Counted from the stretch's first letter, positions 8,142 to 16,514 are shown. The stretch is DNA of 64,000 nucleotides from Arthrobacter sp. OAP107 (GCF_040546765.1 NZ_JBEPOK010000001.1:3844001-3908000); one strand, 5' to 3'. Numbers and translations are program-made. Notes: generated by a model not told the origin, from the sequence alone.

Positions 8142-9165
8142 CGAGGCTCCTGCCGGTAAGCCGGAGGAACACGTCCTCCAGCGAGGACCTGCGCACCAGC
8201 GACGTCAGCGGGCGCAGCCCGCGCGCGGAGACTTCCTCCAGCGCCGCCTCGCCGTCGTGGGTGTAAATCAGGACACGGTCCGGGAGCGTTTCCAGCCGTT
8301 CGCCGATGCCTTCGAGCTCGGCGCCGATGCTGGTGTTGCGCTCCGACCCGAACCGCAGCTCCAGGACCTCGCGGGTGGAGTAGTCCCGGATGAGCGACGC
8401 CGGCGAGCCCTCCGCCATGATCCGGCCCTTGTCCACCACGATGAGCCGGTCGCACAGCTGCTCGGCCTCGTCCATGTAGTGGGTGGTGAGGATCAGCGTG
8501 ACGCCCTGCTCCTTGAGCCGGAACAGCCGGTCCCAGAGGATGTGCCGGGCCTGCGGATCCAGGCCCGTGGTGGGCTCGTCGAGCAGCAGGATGCGGGGTT
8601 CGTTGATGAGCGAGCGGGCGATGGTGAGGCGGCGCTTCATGCCGCCGGACAGGGCGTCCACCTTGGACTTGGCCTTGTCTGTCAGCTGCGCGAACTCCAG
8701 CAGCTCGTCCGCCTTGGGCCTGAGGTAGCTCATGGGCAGGCCGAAATAGCGGCCGTACACCAGCAGGTTGTGCCGGACCTTGAGTTCCTCGTCCAGGTTG
8801 TCCTGCTGTGGCACCACGCCCAGGTGGGCGCGCACCTCGGGACCGTTCTGCTCTGGGTCCAGGCCCATGATGGTCAGGGTTCCGGAGGTCCGCTGGGACA
8901 CCCCGCCGATCATCTTCATCGTGGTGGACTTCCCCGCGCCGTTGGGGCCAAGCAGCCCGAAGGACTCCCCCGCCGGAACGCTGAAGGAAATGCCGTCGAC
9001 GGCGGTGACGTCGCCGTAGGTCTTGGTCAGGTTCTCGGCGGTGATCACGTACCGCGGCGCGGCGGGCCGTGGGTCCTGGACGGGCCCTGTCTCGTTTTCG
9101 GGCCCTTTGTCTTGGTGGGGCACAGGCTTCTTGGATGTTCCTTCGGCGGAATGGAGTTCGGGCAC
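8134..9165 (-). CDS. ABC exporter ATP-binding protein (DrrA/NodI type)
   Basis: Cytoplasmic ATPase (343 aa) that powers the two ABC-2 permeases. Walker A is GPNGAGKS, the Q-loop VVPQQDNLD, the signature LSGGM, Walker B ILLLDEP and the switch His in LTTHYMDEAE. The C-terminal about 90 residues form the extra domain usual in daunorubicin-type ATPases. The first about 35 residues are low complexity. A TAGCGT box six bases before the GTG start suggests a leaderless operon message. A two-component system lies upstream on the same strand and may control it; the substrate is unknown. Confidence 0.93.
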   Translation of the reverse strand: MPELHSAEGTSKKPVPHQDKGPENETGPVQDPRPAAPRYVITAENLTKTYGDVTAVDGISFSVPAGESFGLLGPNGAGKSTTMKMIGGVSQRTSGTLTIMGLDPEQNGPEVRAHLGVVPQQDNLDEELKVRHNLLVYGRYFGLPMSYLRPKADELLEFAQLTDKAKSKVDALSGGMKRRLTIARSLINEPRILLLDEPTTGLDPQARHILWDRLFRLKEQGVTLILTTHYMDEAEQLCDRLIVVDKGRIMAEGSPASLIRDYSTREVLELRFGSERNTSIGAELEGIGERLETLPDRVLIYTHDGEAALEEVSARGLRPLTSLVRRSSLEDVFLRLTGRSLVD

Positions 9166-9226
9166 CCCATTACGCTAGTACGCGGCGTTGGCCAAAGGAA
9201 TAGCTAAATCTCAAAAAACCCGAACA

Positions 9227-9291
9227 GCAACGCGGGGTCACTTTCCGCCCAATGCGGACGCATTATTGGGCGATATCTGACCTCGCGTTGC
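9227..9291. repeat. 65-bp compound palindrome (REP-like)
   Basis: Nested inverted repeat: outer arms GCAACGCGGGGTCA and TGACCTCGCGTTGC (13 pairs plus one G-U), inner arms CGCCC/GGGCG, and an innermost AATGCG-GA-CGCATT hairpin. It lies 9 bases past the stop of the SHOCT gene and upstream of the ABC ATPase. Form and position fit a repetitive extragenic palindrome or terminator. No second copy occurs in this window. Confidence 0.65.
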
Positions 9292-9299
9292 GGTTGGCG

Positions 9300-9620
9300 T
9301 TACCGGCGGTTCCCCCTGGACTCTCCCCGCGAGTCGCTGCGGAGGACCTCCAGCCGCTGCCGGTATTCGGTCTCGTCGATTTCGCCGCGTGCGTAGCGCT
9401 CACGCAGGACGCTTTCGCCGCCGCGGGCGGTGGCCCACTCGTGGTTCCGTCGCCAGGTGCGCCGGGCGAAAAAGATGAACAGTCCGATCACCAGGATCCA
9501 GAACAGCGGGAACAGCAGGAACCATGGCGAGAATCCGCCGGCCCACGGGCCGTGGGCGACGGGGTCGGCCAGCAGCTGCCCGGACTGGACCATGAACGTG
9601 GTGGCTAGGGATGAAGTCAT
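9300..9620 (-). CDS. Small membrane protein with SHOCT domain
   Basis: 106-residue protein with one clear membrane helix (about residues 32-51, WFLLFPLFWILVIGLFIFF) and a C-terminal SHOCT motif, ERYARGEIDETEYRQRLEVL. SHOCT is a short domain commonly found at the end of bacterial membrane proteins and thought to mediate oligomerisation. It sits between a two-component system and an ABC exporter on the same strand, but separate terminator-like structures on both sides suggest its own transcript. Function unknown. Confidence 0.85.
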   Translation of the reverse strand: MTSSLATTFMVQSGQLLADPVAHGPWAGGFSPWFLLFPLFWILVIGLFIFFARRTWRRNHEWATARGGESVLRERYARGEIDETEYRQRLEVLRSDSRGESRGNRR

Positions 9621-9643
9621 GTCATGCTCCCAAAATCTCGGTA

Positions 9644-9662
9644 AGAGCCGTCTTTCGGCTCT
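9644..9662 (-). terminator. Terminator after the response regulator gene
   Basis: Hairpin AGAGCCG-5 nt-CGGCTCT, read leftward and followed by a T-containing stretch. It lies between the response regulator and the SHOCT gene. Confidence 0.6.
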
Positions 9663-9777
9663 GATCCGAGTCTGGCCGTCCGACGCCGGCGAGTCGTCCG
9701 ACGCCGGGAGTCACCTTGGGTGCCCCGCGTACTCCGCCGGGAGTCCTGCCCCTGCTGCCTCAGCCGGGCCTGCAGCC

Positions 9778-10443
9778 CTAGCCGGCCCAGCCGGGCCGGA
9801 CGAGGCCCGATTCGTAGGCCAGCACCACCAGCTGTGCGCGGTCCCGGACCAGCAGCTTGGTCATGATGCGCGAGACGTGGGTCTTGGCCGTGAGCGGCGT
9901 GATCACCAGCCGCTCTGCGATCTCCGCGTTGTTCAGGCCCTCTCCGACGAGCCGCAGGACTTCGCGCTCGCGCTCCGTGATGTTCGCCAGCGGCACCGGA
10001 GCCGCCGTCGCCCGGGACTGCAGGGCCAGCTGCGCCATGATGCGACGGGTGACTGACGGCGAGAGCAGGGCGTCGCCGTCGTGCACCACACGCACGGCGC
10101 GGAGCAGTTCCTCGGGTTCGGTGTCCTTCACCAGGAACCCTGCCGCGCCGGCGCGCACCGCCTCGGCGATGTATTCGTCCAGTTCGAAGGTGGTGAGGAT
10201 GATGATCCGGGTGCGGGCCAGGCCCTGGTCCGCCATGATTTTCCGGGTGGCCTCCAGCCCGTCCGTCTCGGGCATCCGGATGTCCATCAGCACAACGTCG
10301 GGACGCTCCCGGGCAGCGAGGCGGACGGCGTCGCGGCCGGTGCCGCACTCGGCCACCACCTCCATGTCCGGTTCGGCGTTCAGGAGGGCCCGGAAGCCGG
10401 CGCGGATGAGGGTCTGGTCGTCGGCCAGCAGGATGCGGATCAC
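9778..10443 (-). CDS. NarL/LuxR-family response regulator
   Basis: DNA-binding response regulator (221 aa). The receiver domain (about 1-120) has the acidic pocket LLADD near the N-terminus, phosphoacceptor Asp54 in VVLMDIRMPETDG and the conserved Lys in VKDTEPEEL. The C-terminal LuxR helix-turn-helix (about 150-215) contains TEREREVLRLVGEGLNNAEI. The GTG start overlaps the stop of the sensor kinase gene by 4 bases, so the pair is translationally coupled. The likely target is the exporter operon immediately downstream; this is inferred from position only. Confidence 0.95.
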   Translation of the reverse strand: MIRILLADDQTLIRAGFRALLNAEPDMEVVAECGTGRDAVRLAARERPDVVLMDIRMPETDGLEATRKIMADQGLARTRIIILTTFELDEYIAEAVRAGAAGFLVKDTEPEELLRAVRVVHDGDALLSPSVTRRIMAQLALQSRATAAPVPLANITEREREVLRLVGEGLNNAEIAERLVITPLTAKTHVSRIMTKLLVRDRAQLVVLAYESGLVRPGWAG

Positions 10444-11612
10444 GGCGCCTCCCGCTCCGGTCCAGCCACCGGAATGACCGCCCGGACCCGCCAGCCCGGA
10501 TGCAGCGGCGCCACGTTCAGCGGCTCCAGGTGCAGCGAGCCGCCCACGGCGGCCGCCCTCTCCCGCATCCCTGTCACCCCGTTGCCTTCCGGCACTCCGG
10601 CGGCCCCGGCGCCGTCGTCGTCAACGGTCACGGTGAGCTGCGTTCCGGGGTTCCCCGTCGGCGTCGTGCCCTCCAGGGCAAGGACGACGGCGGCCTTCCG
10701 GGCACCGGAATGCCGCACGACGTTGGTCAGCGCCTCCTGGACGATCCGGTACGCCGCCTCCTGGACGGCGTCCGGAAGCTGCTGCGCGGCAGTTGCCTCC
10801 GGCTGGGCCAGGCTGACCTCGAGCCCCGCGCGGCGGGCATCGTCGGCGAGCCCGGGAATCCGGTCCAGCCGCGGCGGAGGCGCCGGGCTCAGCGGGGCAT
10901 CCTCACGGAGCACGCCCAGCAGCTGGCGGATCTCGAGCAGCGAGTCCTTGCTCGCTGCTTTGATGGCCTCCAGCGCGGGGCGGAACTGGTCAGGGTCCTT
11001 CTCCCCGAGGTGCAGCGCCACGGAGGCACGGACGTTGATGAGCGACAGGGAATGCGCAACGACGTCGTGGATGTCGCGGGCCAGTGCCAGCCGGTACTCG
11101 TCGCGTGCGGCCTGTTCGCGGGCCTCGCGCTGGCGGCGCCGTTCCGCCACGCGTTCGGTTCGCAGCCGGATGCCCTCCCCCATCAGCACGAGAATGGCCA
11201 GCCACGACGTGCCGGCGAAGGCCCGGATCAGGGCGAACTCGTCGCCGTCGGCTGCCGCGCCGGCCACCAGGAGGGCTGCACATGCGCCGGCCACGGCCCA
11301 GGTCTGCCAACGCTTCCCGGCCGCGGCGGAGAGCACGAATGCCAGCGCCAGCGCCAGGAACACCGGGCCCCACGCATAGCCAAGGGTCAGGTACGCCCCG
11401 ACGGACGCCGCGGCGGCCGGAAGCATCACCAGCGGGGCGCGGCGCCGGAGCGACAGGGCGGCCGGTCCCGCCAGCAGCAGGACGAACGCGAGGGCATCCA
11501 GCGGCCGGTGGTCCGGTTGCCGGGCGGAGGCGAACACGGTGCCCACCACCTCGAAGATGCCCACGGAAAGCACGATGGCTGCTGTGGGCGGTCCCCGGAA
11601 TCGGCGCTGCAT
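10440..11612 (-). CDS. Two-component sensor histidine kinase (NarL-type partner)
   Basis: Membrane histidine kinase of 390 aa. About five hydrophobic segments fill residues 1-145, followed by a coiled-coil linker, a HisKA_3 dimerisation domain with phosphorylated His182 in ARDIHDVVAHSLS, and an HATPase domain with VVRHSGARKAAVV (N-box region) and VDDDGAGAAG. The compact sensor region without a large extracytoplasmic loop resembles intramembrane-sensing kinases that guard ABC exporters. TAGGCT 7 bases before the ATG suggests a leaderless transcript. Confidence 0.94.
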   Translation of the reverse strand: MQRRFRGPPTAAIVLSVGIFEVVGTVFASARQPDHRPLDALAFVLLLAGPAALSLRRRAPLVMLPAAAASVGAYLTLGYAWGPVFLALALAFVLSAAAGKRWQTWAVAGACAALLVAGAAADGDEFALIRAFAGTSWLAILVLMGEGIRLRTERVAERRRQREAREQAARDEYRLALARDIHDVVAHSLSLINVRASVALHLGEKDPDQFRPALEAIKAASKDSLLEIRQLLGVLREDAPLSPAPPPRLDRIPGLADDARRAGLEVSLAQPEATAAQQLPDAVQEAAYRIVQEALTNVVRHSGARKAAVVLALEGTTPTGNPGTQLTVTVDDDGAGAAGVPEGNGVTGMRERAAAVGGSLHLEPLNVAPLHPGWRVRAVIPVAGPEREAP

Positions 11613-11660
11613 AGGTCCGAGCCTAGCCGGGAAGGCCCCGCCCGTCGTCGGCTTAACGGC

Positions 11661-11696
11661 GTAGGGAGCCTACTCCCGCAGGAGTAGGCTCCCTAC
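11661..11696 (-). terminator. Terminator after glyA-folD
   Basis: Perfect 16-bp stem with CGCA loop: GTAGGGAGCCTACTCC pairs with GGAGTAGGCTCCCTAC. A second hairpin at 11701-11730 (CAGGCTGG/CCAGCCTG outer arms) lies between it and folD. Together they close the leftward glyA-folD unit and insulate it from the sensor kinase promoter. Confidence 0.85.
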
Positions 11697-11738
11697 CCTC
11701 GCAGGCTGGGCCCAGACTTGGGTCCAGCCTGTCGAGAC

Positions 11739-12638
11739 CTAGCGGAGACCTGCCTGGCGCTCCGCGGTTTCCACCACGTTGGCCAGGAGCATGGCGCGGG
11801 TCATCGGACCGACGCCGCCCGGGTTCGGGGACAGCCAGGCGGCGACGTCGGCGGCGTCGGGGTGCACGTCTCCGGTGACCACCGCCTTGCCGGTGCCGTC
11901 GTCAACACGGCTCACGCCGACGTCGAGCACAATGGCGCCCGGCTTCAGGTCCTCCGCCTTGACCAGGTGCGGCACGCCCGCCGCGGCGATCACGACGTCG
12001 GCCTGCCGGAGTTCTGCGGGCAGGTCTGCGGTGCCGGTGTGCGCCAGCACGACGGTGGCGTTGACATCCTTGCGGGTCAGCAGCAGGCCTACGGGCCGGC
12101 CGATGGTGACGCCGCGGCCGACCACTAGGACGCGCTTGCCCTTCAGGTCAATGCCGTGGCGGCTGAGCAGTTCCACGCAGCCCTTGGGGGTGCAGGGCAG
12201 CGGGGACTTCATGGGGCCGCTGATGTTGGCCACGAGCCGGCCCAGGTTCATCGGGTGCAGGCCGTCGGCGTCCTTGTCCGGATCCATGGCCTCCAGGATG
12301 ACGTCCTGGTCGATGTGCTTGGGCAGCGGCAGCTGGACGATGTAGCCGGTGCAGGCCGGGTTCTCGTTCAGCTCGCGGACCACGGCCAGGAGCTCGTCCT
12401 GGGTGGTTTCCTCGGGCAGGTCGCGGCGGATGGAGTTGATGCCCACCTCGGCGCAGTCCCTGTGCTTGCCGGCCACGTACCAGGTACTGCCGGGGTCAGA
12501 CCCCACCAGAATGGTGCCCAGTCCCGGAGTGACGCCCTTGGCCTTGAGTGCGGCCACGCGTTCGGTCAGCTCGGCCTTGATGGCAGCGGCGGTAGCCTTG
12601 CCGTCAAGGATCTGCGCGGTTTTTGCGGTTTCAGTCAC
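11739..12638 (-). CDS. folD: Methylenetetrahydrofolate dehydrogenase/cyclohydrolase
   Basis: Bifunctional folate enzyme (299 aa) converting 5,10-methylene-THF to 5,10-methenyl- and 10-formyl-THF in the cytoplasm. Visible motifs: the active-site region GSDPGSTWYVAGKHR (the family Tyr and Lys), the PLPKHIDQ block and the Rossmann segment VLVVGRGVTIGRPVG. The GTG start is 3 bases after the glyA stop, so glyA-folD is an operon that makes and then oxidises methylene-THF. The operon lies behind a ZTP riboswitch. Confidence 0.96.
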   Translation of the reverse strand: MTETAKTAQILDGKATAAAIKAELTERVAALKAKGVTPGLGTILVGSDPGSTWYVAGKHRDCAEVGINSIRRDLPEETTQDELLAVVRELNENPACTGYIVQLPLPKHIDQDVILEAMDPDKDADGLHPMNLGRLVANISGPMKSPLPCTPKGCVELLSRHGIDLKGKRVLVVGRGVTIGRPVGLLLTRKDVNATVVLAHTGTADLPAELRQADVVIAAAGVPHLVKAEDLKPGAIVLDVGVSRVDDGTGKAVVTGDVHPDAADVAAWLSPNPGGVGPMTRAMLLANVVETAERQAGLR

Positions 12639-12641
12639 GGA

Positions 12642-13946
12642 TCACCACTGCTCGTGCTGCGGGTACAGCGGGAAATCGGCTGCGAGCTTGTCCACGCGGG
12701 CCTGCAGGGCATCAATGTCGGTGGCGGAGCCGGACTTCAGCGCGGTGGCGATGATCTCGGCAACCTCGGTGAATTCGGTGGCACCGAAGCCGCGGGTGGC
12801 CAGGGCCGGAGTGCCGATGCGCAGGCCGGAGGTGACCATCGGGGGGCGCGGGTCGAACGGCACGGCGTTGCGGTTGACGGTGATGCCCACGGAGTGCAGG
12901 AGGTCCTCGGCCTGCTGGCCGTCCAGCTGCGAGTTGCGCAGGTCCACCAGCACCAGGTGGACGTCGGTGCCGCCGGTGAGGACGGAGACGCCGGCTTCGG
13001 CAACATCGGACTGGTTGAGGCGGTCGGCGATGATCTTGGCGCCTTCCAGGACGCGCTCCTGGCGCTCCTTGAATTCGGCAGTGCCGGCGATCTTGAAGGC
13101 CACGGCCTTGGCGGCGATCACGTGCATGAGGGGTCCGCCCTGCTGGCCCGGGAAGACGGCAGAGTTGAGTTTCTTGGCCCACTCCTGCTTGGCCAGGATG
13201 ACGCCGGAGCGGGGGCCGGACAGCGTCTTGTGCACGGTGGAGGTGACGACGTCGGAGTGCGGCACCGGGCTCGGGTGCAGTCCGGCGGCCACCAGGCCGG
13301 CGAAGTGCGCCATGTCGGTCCAGAGCAGTGCGCCGACCTCATCGGCGATGGAGCGGAAGGCTGCGAAGTCGAGGTGGCGCGGGTATGCGGACCAGCCGGC
13401 GATGATGACCTGGGGCTTTTCGGCGATGGCCTGCTCGCGCAGCTTGTCCATGTCGATGCGGAAGTTGTCTTCCTCGACCTGGTAGGCGGCAACTTGGTAG
13501 AGCTTGCCGGAGAAGTTCAGCTTCATGCCGTGGGTGAGGTGGCCGCCGTGGGCCAGGGAGAGGCCCAGGATCTTGTCGCCAGGGGTGATCATGGCGTGCA
13601 GCGCGGCAGCGTTGGCCTGTGCGCCCGAGTGCGGCTGGACGTTTGCGTATTCGGCGCCGAAGAGGTCCTTGACCCGGTCGATCGCCAGCTGCTCGGCGAC
13701 GTCCACGTACTCGCAGCCGCCGTAGTAGCGGCGGCCCGGGTAGCCCTCGGCGTACTTGTTGGTCAGAACGGAGCCCTGGGCTTCCATAACCGCGCGGGGC
13801 GCGAAGTTTTCGGAGGCGATCATTTCCAGGGTGCCGCGCTGGCGGCCGAGTTCCTGGTCCAGTACTGCGGCGATCTCGGGATCGAGTTCAGCCAGCGGCT
13901 GGTTGCTGACGGAGGAGGTGCTAACGGAAGTCGGTGAAGTAGTCAC
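12642..13946 (-). CDS. glyA: Serine hydroxymethyltransferase
   Basis: PLP enzyme (434 aa from the chosen start) interconverting serine and glycine and generating 5,10-methylene-THF. Family motifs include MIASENFAPRAVMEAQGSVL near the N-terminus, the YAEGYPGRRYYGG block, and the PLP lysine K240 in TSTVHKTLSGPRSG (most relatives have TLRGPRGG). The GTG at 13946 is preferred over the ATG ten codons upstream because AGGAG lies 6 bases before it. First gene of glyA-folD, with a long leader carrying a ZTP riboswitch. Confidence 0.96.
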   Translation of the reverse strand: MTTSPTSVSTSSVSNQPLAELDPEIAAVLDQELGRQRGTLEMIASENFAPRAVMEAQGSVLTNKYAEGYPGRRYYGGCEYVDVAEQLAIDRVKDLFGAEYANVQPHSGAQANAAALHAMITPGDKILGLSLAHGGHLTHGMKLNFSGKLYQVAAYQVEEDNFRIDMDKLREQAIAEKPQVIIAGWSAYPRHLDFAAFRSIADEVGALLWTDMAHFAGLVAAGLHPSPVPHSDVVTSTVHKTLSGPRSGVILAKQEWAKKLNSAVFPGQQGGPLMHVIAAKAVAFKIAGTAEFKERQERVLEGAKIIADRLNQSDVAEAGVSVLTGGTDVHLVLVDLRNSQLDGQQAEDLLHSVGITVNRNAVPFDPRPPMVTSGLRIGTPALATRGFGATEFTEVAEIIATALKSGSATDIDALQARVDKLAADFPLYPQHEQW

Positions 13947-14126
13947 GAAGAACTCCTGGCTAGGGATGGGCACTGCTAAAGGTCAGGCTACCGGCTGGAA
14001 CGTTGCTCCGCCCGTCGATGACCATCATCCGGAAACCCTTCCGGGCACAGGTCTCTAAGGGCGCCGCAGCGCACTGGGTGGCTGCTCTTCGAGAAGCGCA
14101 GCGCTACCGGCAAAACATGACCCTCG

Positions 14127-14199
14127 GCCCAGGCGTACGATCCGTGGTCTTCGTGAGTGCCGCTCCCTGGTGGTTAGCCACCCAAACGCCAGTTGCGAC
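14127..14199 (-). promoter_or_regulatory. ZTP (pfl) riboswitch aptamer upstream of glyA
   Basis: Read leftward, the leader contains in order CAACTGGCG (14188-14196), a small hairpin ending CCACCAGGGAGC, a variable linker and CGCCTGGGC. These are the conserved blocks of the pfl motif that binds the purine intermediate ZTP/ZMP. It sits about 180 nt upstream of glyA, and pfl RNAs are known to control one-carbon genes such as glyA and folD. A TAGTGT -10-like box at 14206-14211 would start the transcript at the aptamer edge. A further hairpin with CCGGAA/TTCCGG arms occurs at about 14030-14046. Sequence match by eye; no covariance search was run. Confidence 0.85.
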
Positions 14200-14248
14200 G
14201 CCACCACACTATCAAAACCGGGGCCAACGCGCGGGTAGGCTGTTCTAC

Positions 14249-15109
14249 GTGAATGAAGACCAGCTCGCCAAATCGTACGTAGTAACCCTGTCCTGCCCCG
14301 ACCGCCCTGGAATCGTGCACGCCGTTGCCGGCGCCCTGCTCGTGGCGGGCTGCAATATTACGGACTCACAGCAGTACGGCAGCGAGTCCACTGGCACCTT
14401 CTTCATGCGCGTGGAAGCCACCACCACGGCATCGCAAAGCGAAGTGGTTGCTGCCCTGGAGCCGGTGGCTGAAGCCTTCGGCATGCAGTGGAACCTGAAC
14501 CCTGTCGGCCGGAAGGTGCGCACCCTGCTGATGGCCAGCAAGTCCGCCCACTGCCTGAACGACCTCCTCTTTCTGCAGCGCTCCGGCACCCTGCCCATCG
14601 AGATCCCCGCAATCGTCTCCAACCACCGGGACCTTGCCGGCCTGGCCGAGTTCTACGGCATCCCGTTCCACTACATCCCGGTGACGCCCGACACCAAGGA
14701 ACAGGCCGAGGACCAGCTGCGCAAGATCATCGCGGAGGAAGGCGTCGAACTGACCGTCCTGGCCCGCTACATGCAGATCATCTCGGATGAGCTGTGCACG
14801 GAGCTGACCGGCAAGGCGATCAACATCCACCACTCCTTCCTGCCGTCCTTCAAGGGCGCCAAGCCCTACCACCAGGCCCATGCCCGTGGCGTGAAGCTGA
14901 TCGGCGCCACGGCGCACTACGTCACCGCCGCGCTGGATGAGGGCCCGATCATCGAGCAGGAAGTCATCCGCGTCGACCACGCGCGCACGCCGGAGCAGTT
15001 CGTGCAGATGGGCCGGGACGTGGAGGGCCGCACCCTCGCCCAGGCGGTGCAGTGGCACGCCGAACACCGGGTGCTGCTGGACGGCAACCGGACTGTCGTC
15101 TTCAACTGA
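14249..15109 (+). CDS. purU: Formyltetrahydrofolate deformylase
   Basis: Hydrolyses 10-formyl-THF to formate and THF, balancing the one-carbon pool. The N-terminal ACT domain (about 1-75) begins YVVTLSCPDRPGIVHAVAGA. The C-terminal formyltransferase-like domain has the catalytic HHSFLPSFKGAKPYHQ and ALDEGPIIEQ. The GTG at 14249 gives 286 aa, the normal length; an in-frame upstream extension looks non-coding and would run through the antisense riboswitch. TAGGCT 7 bases before the GTG suggests a leaderless message. Divergent from glyA-folD, with the two -10 boxes about 25 bp apart. Confidence 0.95.
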   Translation: MNEDQLAKSYVVTLSCPDRPGIVHAVAGALLVAGCNITDSQQYGSESTGTFFMRVEATTTASQSEVVAALEPVAEAFGMQWNLNPVGRKVRTLLMASKSAHCLNDLLFLQRSGTLPIEIPAIVSNHRDLAGLAEFYGIPFHYIPVTPDTKEQAEDQLRKIIAEEGVELTVLARYMQIISDELCTELTGKAINIHHSFLPSFKGAKPYHQAHARGVKLIGATAHYVTAALDEGPIIEQEVIRVDHARTPEQFVQMGRDVEGRTLAQAVQWHAEHRVLLDGNRTVVFN

Positions 15110-15143
15110 CCGCTGTTGGCTGACTTACGGTCAGCTACCATCG

Positions 15144-15170
15144 CCGCCGCGGGCAATGCGCCCGCGGCGG
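15144..15170 (+). terminator. Terminator after purU
   Basis: Eleven-bp stem CCGCCGCGGGC/GCCCGCGGCGG with a 5-base loop, starting 35 bases after the purU stop. Confidence 0.7.
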
Positions 15171-15206
15171 ATCGGGTTCCGGGGGCCGGTTCACACGCGG
15201 CGGGTT

Positions 15207-15224
15207 TTAACCAAGACTGGTTAA
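15207..15224. promoter_or_regulatory. Putative operator TTAACCA-N4-TGGTTAA
   Basis: Perfect 7-bp inverted repeat separated by AGAC, ending 4 bases before the start of the small methyltransferase gene. The AT-rich symmetric form is typical of a GntR- or TetR-type operator. It would overlap the promoter or ribosome-binding region. No obvious Shine-Dalgarno site is present, so the ATG start and the role of the site are both open. Confidence 0.5.
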
Positions 15225-15228
15225 CACG

Positions 15229-15588
15229 ATGGCGCTGCTGACCGAAATCTCGCTGGAACCTTTCATCGCCCTGCTCAAGGCCCAGGGCAGGCACTCCGTG
15301 CTTGACGTATGCTGCGGCCCGGGTGACGACGGCCTCCGGTTCGTCCAGGCTGGCATCCACTACACAGGCGTTGATCCTTTTGACGGCAACGTCCGGTACG
15401 CCATGGCCCGCCGCCTGAGCGTGTCCGTGGCAGTGCCCACGCGCCTGCCCTTCGCCGCGAATACGTTCCCGGCGGTCTGGGCGGTCCAGTCACTGGACGG
15501 GTTGACGGCAGACGAGGCGGACGACGTCGTGCGCGAGCTTGAGCGGGTGGCGGAACCGGGTGCGCCGATCGCCGTCGTCCTGCCCTAG
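15229..15588 (+). CDS. Small SAM-dependent methyltransferase-like protein
   Basis: 119-residue protein with a class I methyltransferase core: motif I VLDVCCGPGDDGLRF, an acidic end of strand 2 in YTGVDP, motif II-like PFAANTFPAVWAVQSLD and helix VVRELERVAEPGAPIAVVLP. It stops where the C-terminal strands of most relatives would begin, so it is about half the usual length. It may be a genuine minimal form or a truncated remnant, but the frame is intact and its codon use matches the neighbours. Substrate unknown. Confidence 0.7.
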   Translation: MALLTEISLEPFIALLKAQGRHSVLDVCCGPGDDGLRFVQAGIHYTGVDPFDGNVRYAMARRLSVSVAVPTRLPFAANTFPAVWAVQSLDGLTADEADDVVRELERVAEPGAPIAVVLP

Positions 15589-15599
15589 CTTGTGTTCCC

Positions 15600-16514
15600 T
15601 TAGGACGCCGGCAGGCGGACGAGCCGTACACGGACGGCGGCGCCGGCGCAGAGTATGACCGCAAGTCCGCCGACGACGGTGACCCACGTCAGCTGCTCGC
15701 CGAGCAGCAATGCCGCCCAGCAGATGCTCATCACCGGCTGGGCGAGCTGCACCTGGCTCACCTGGGCCATCGGCCCGATGGCGAGGCCGTGGTACCAGGC
15801 AAAGAACCCCAGAAACATGCTGACGACGCCGAGGTAGGCGAAGGCGGCCCACTGTACCGGCGTGCCCGCCGGCTGCTCCTGGGACACGGAGACAGCCACA
15901 AGAAGCAGCATCACGGGCGCGGCCAGGACGAGGGCCCAGGATATGGTCTGCCACGCGCCAAGCGCGCGGGCCAGCAGACCGCCCTCCGCGTACCCCACGG
16001 CAGCGGCCAGGACGGCACCGAAGAACAACAGATCCGTCCACTGCAGCTGGCCAAAGCCACCGGGCTGCGCAAGGGCGAAGGCAACGGCAGCAAGCGCCCC
16101 CGTTCCGGTCGCGATCCAAAACCCTGTCTGCGGGCGCTCACGCCCCCGGAGCACCGCTACTGTCGCCGTCGCGGCCGGGAGCAGGGCGATCACCACCGCC
16201 CCATGGCTGGCCGGCGCGGCGGTGAGCGCGAAGGACGTCAGCATCGGGAACCCGACGACGACGCCTCCGGCCACCACGGCCAGACGCAGCCACTGCGCGC
16301 CGTGGGGCAGGGGCTGCCGCGTCAGCATCAGGGCCGCGGCGGCAAGGACCGCCGCCACCACCGCCCGGGCCGAGCCGATAAACAACGGGGACAGCCCCTC
16401 GACCGCGAGGCGGGTCAAGGGAACGGTGAACGAGAAGGCTGCCACGCCCAGCAGGCCCCACCAGATTCCGGCGTGCCATGAGCTTGTGGGCGACGATCCC
16501 GGGGAAGATATCAC
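15600..16514 (-). CDS. EamA-family (DMT) transporter
   Basis: Ten-helix drug/metabolite transporter (about 304 aa) with two EamA repeats. The first has FTVPLTRLAVEGLSPLFIGSAR in parts; the second has AWYHGLAIGPMAQVSQVQLAQP and the closing LLLGEQLTWVTVVGGLAVI. Start assigned at GTG 16514; ATG 16553 would overlap the divergent regulator start. It lies back to back with a MocR-type regulator across a 12-bp palindrome, so that regulator is its likely controller. The substrate is probably an amino acid or other small metabolite. Confidence 0.85.
   Translation of the reverse strand: MISSPGSSPTSSWHAGIWWGLLGVAAFSFTVPLTRLAVEGLSPLFIGSARAVVAAVLAAAALMLTRQPLPHGAQWLRLAVVAGGVVVGFPMLTSFALTAAPASHGAVVIALLPAATATVAVLRGRERPQTGFWIATGTGALAAVAFALAQPGGFGQLQWTDLLFFGAVLAAAVGYAEGGLLARALGAWQTISWALVLAAPVMLLLVAVSVSQEQPAGTPVQWAAFAYLGVVSMFLGFFAWYHGLAIGPMAQVSQVQLAQPVMSICWAALLLGEQLTWVTVVGGLAVILCAGAAVRVRLVRLPAS

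Noticed and set aside
9617..10348. Arg/His/Pro-rich leftward frame over the response regulator
   Set aside because: Out-of-frame shadow of the response regulator gene.
14003..14248. N-terminal extension of purU from an upstream ATG
   Set aside because: It does not resemble the family and would be translated through the antisense ZTP riboswitch; GTG 14249 gives the normal length.
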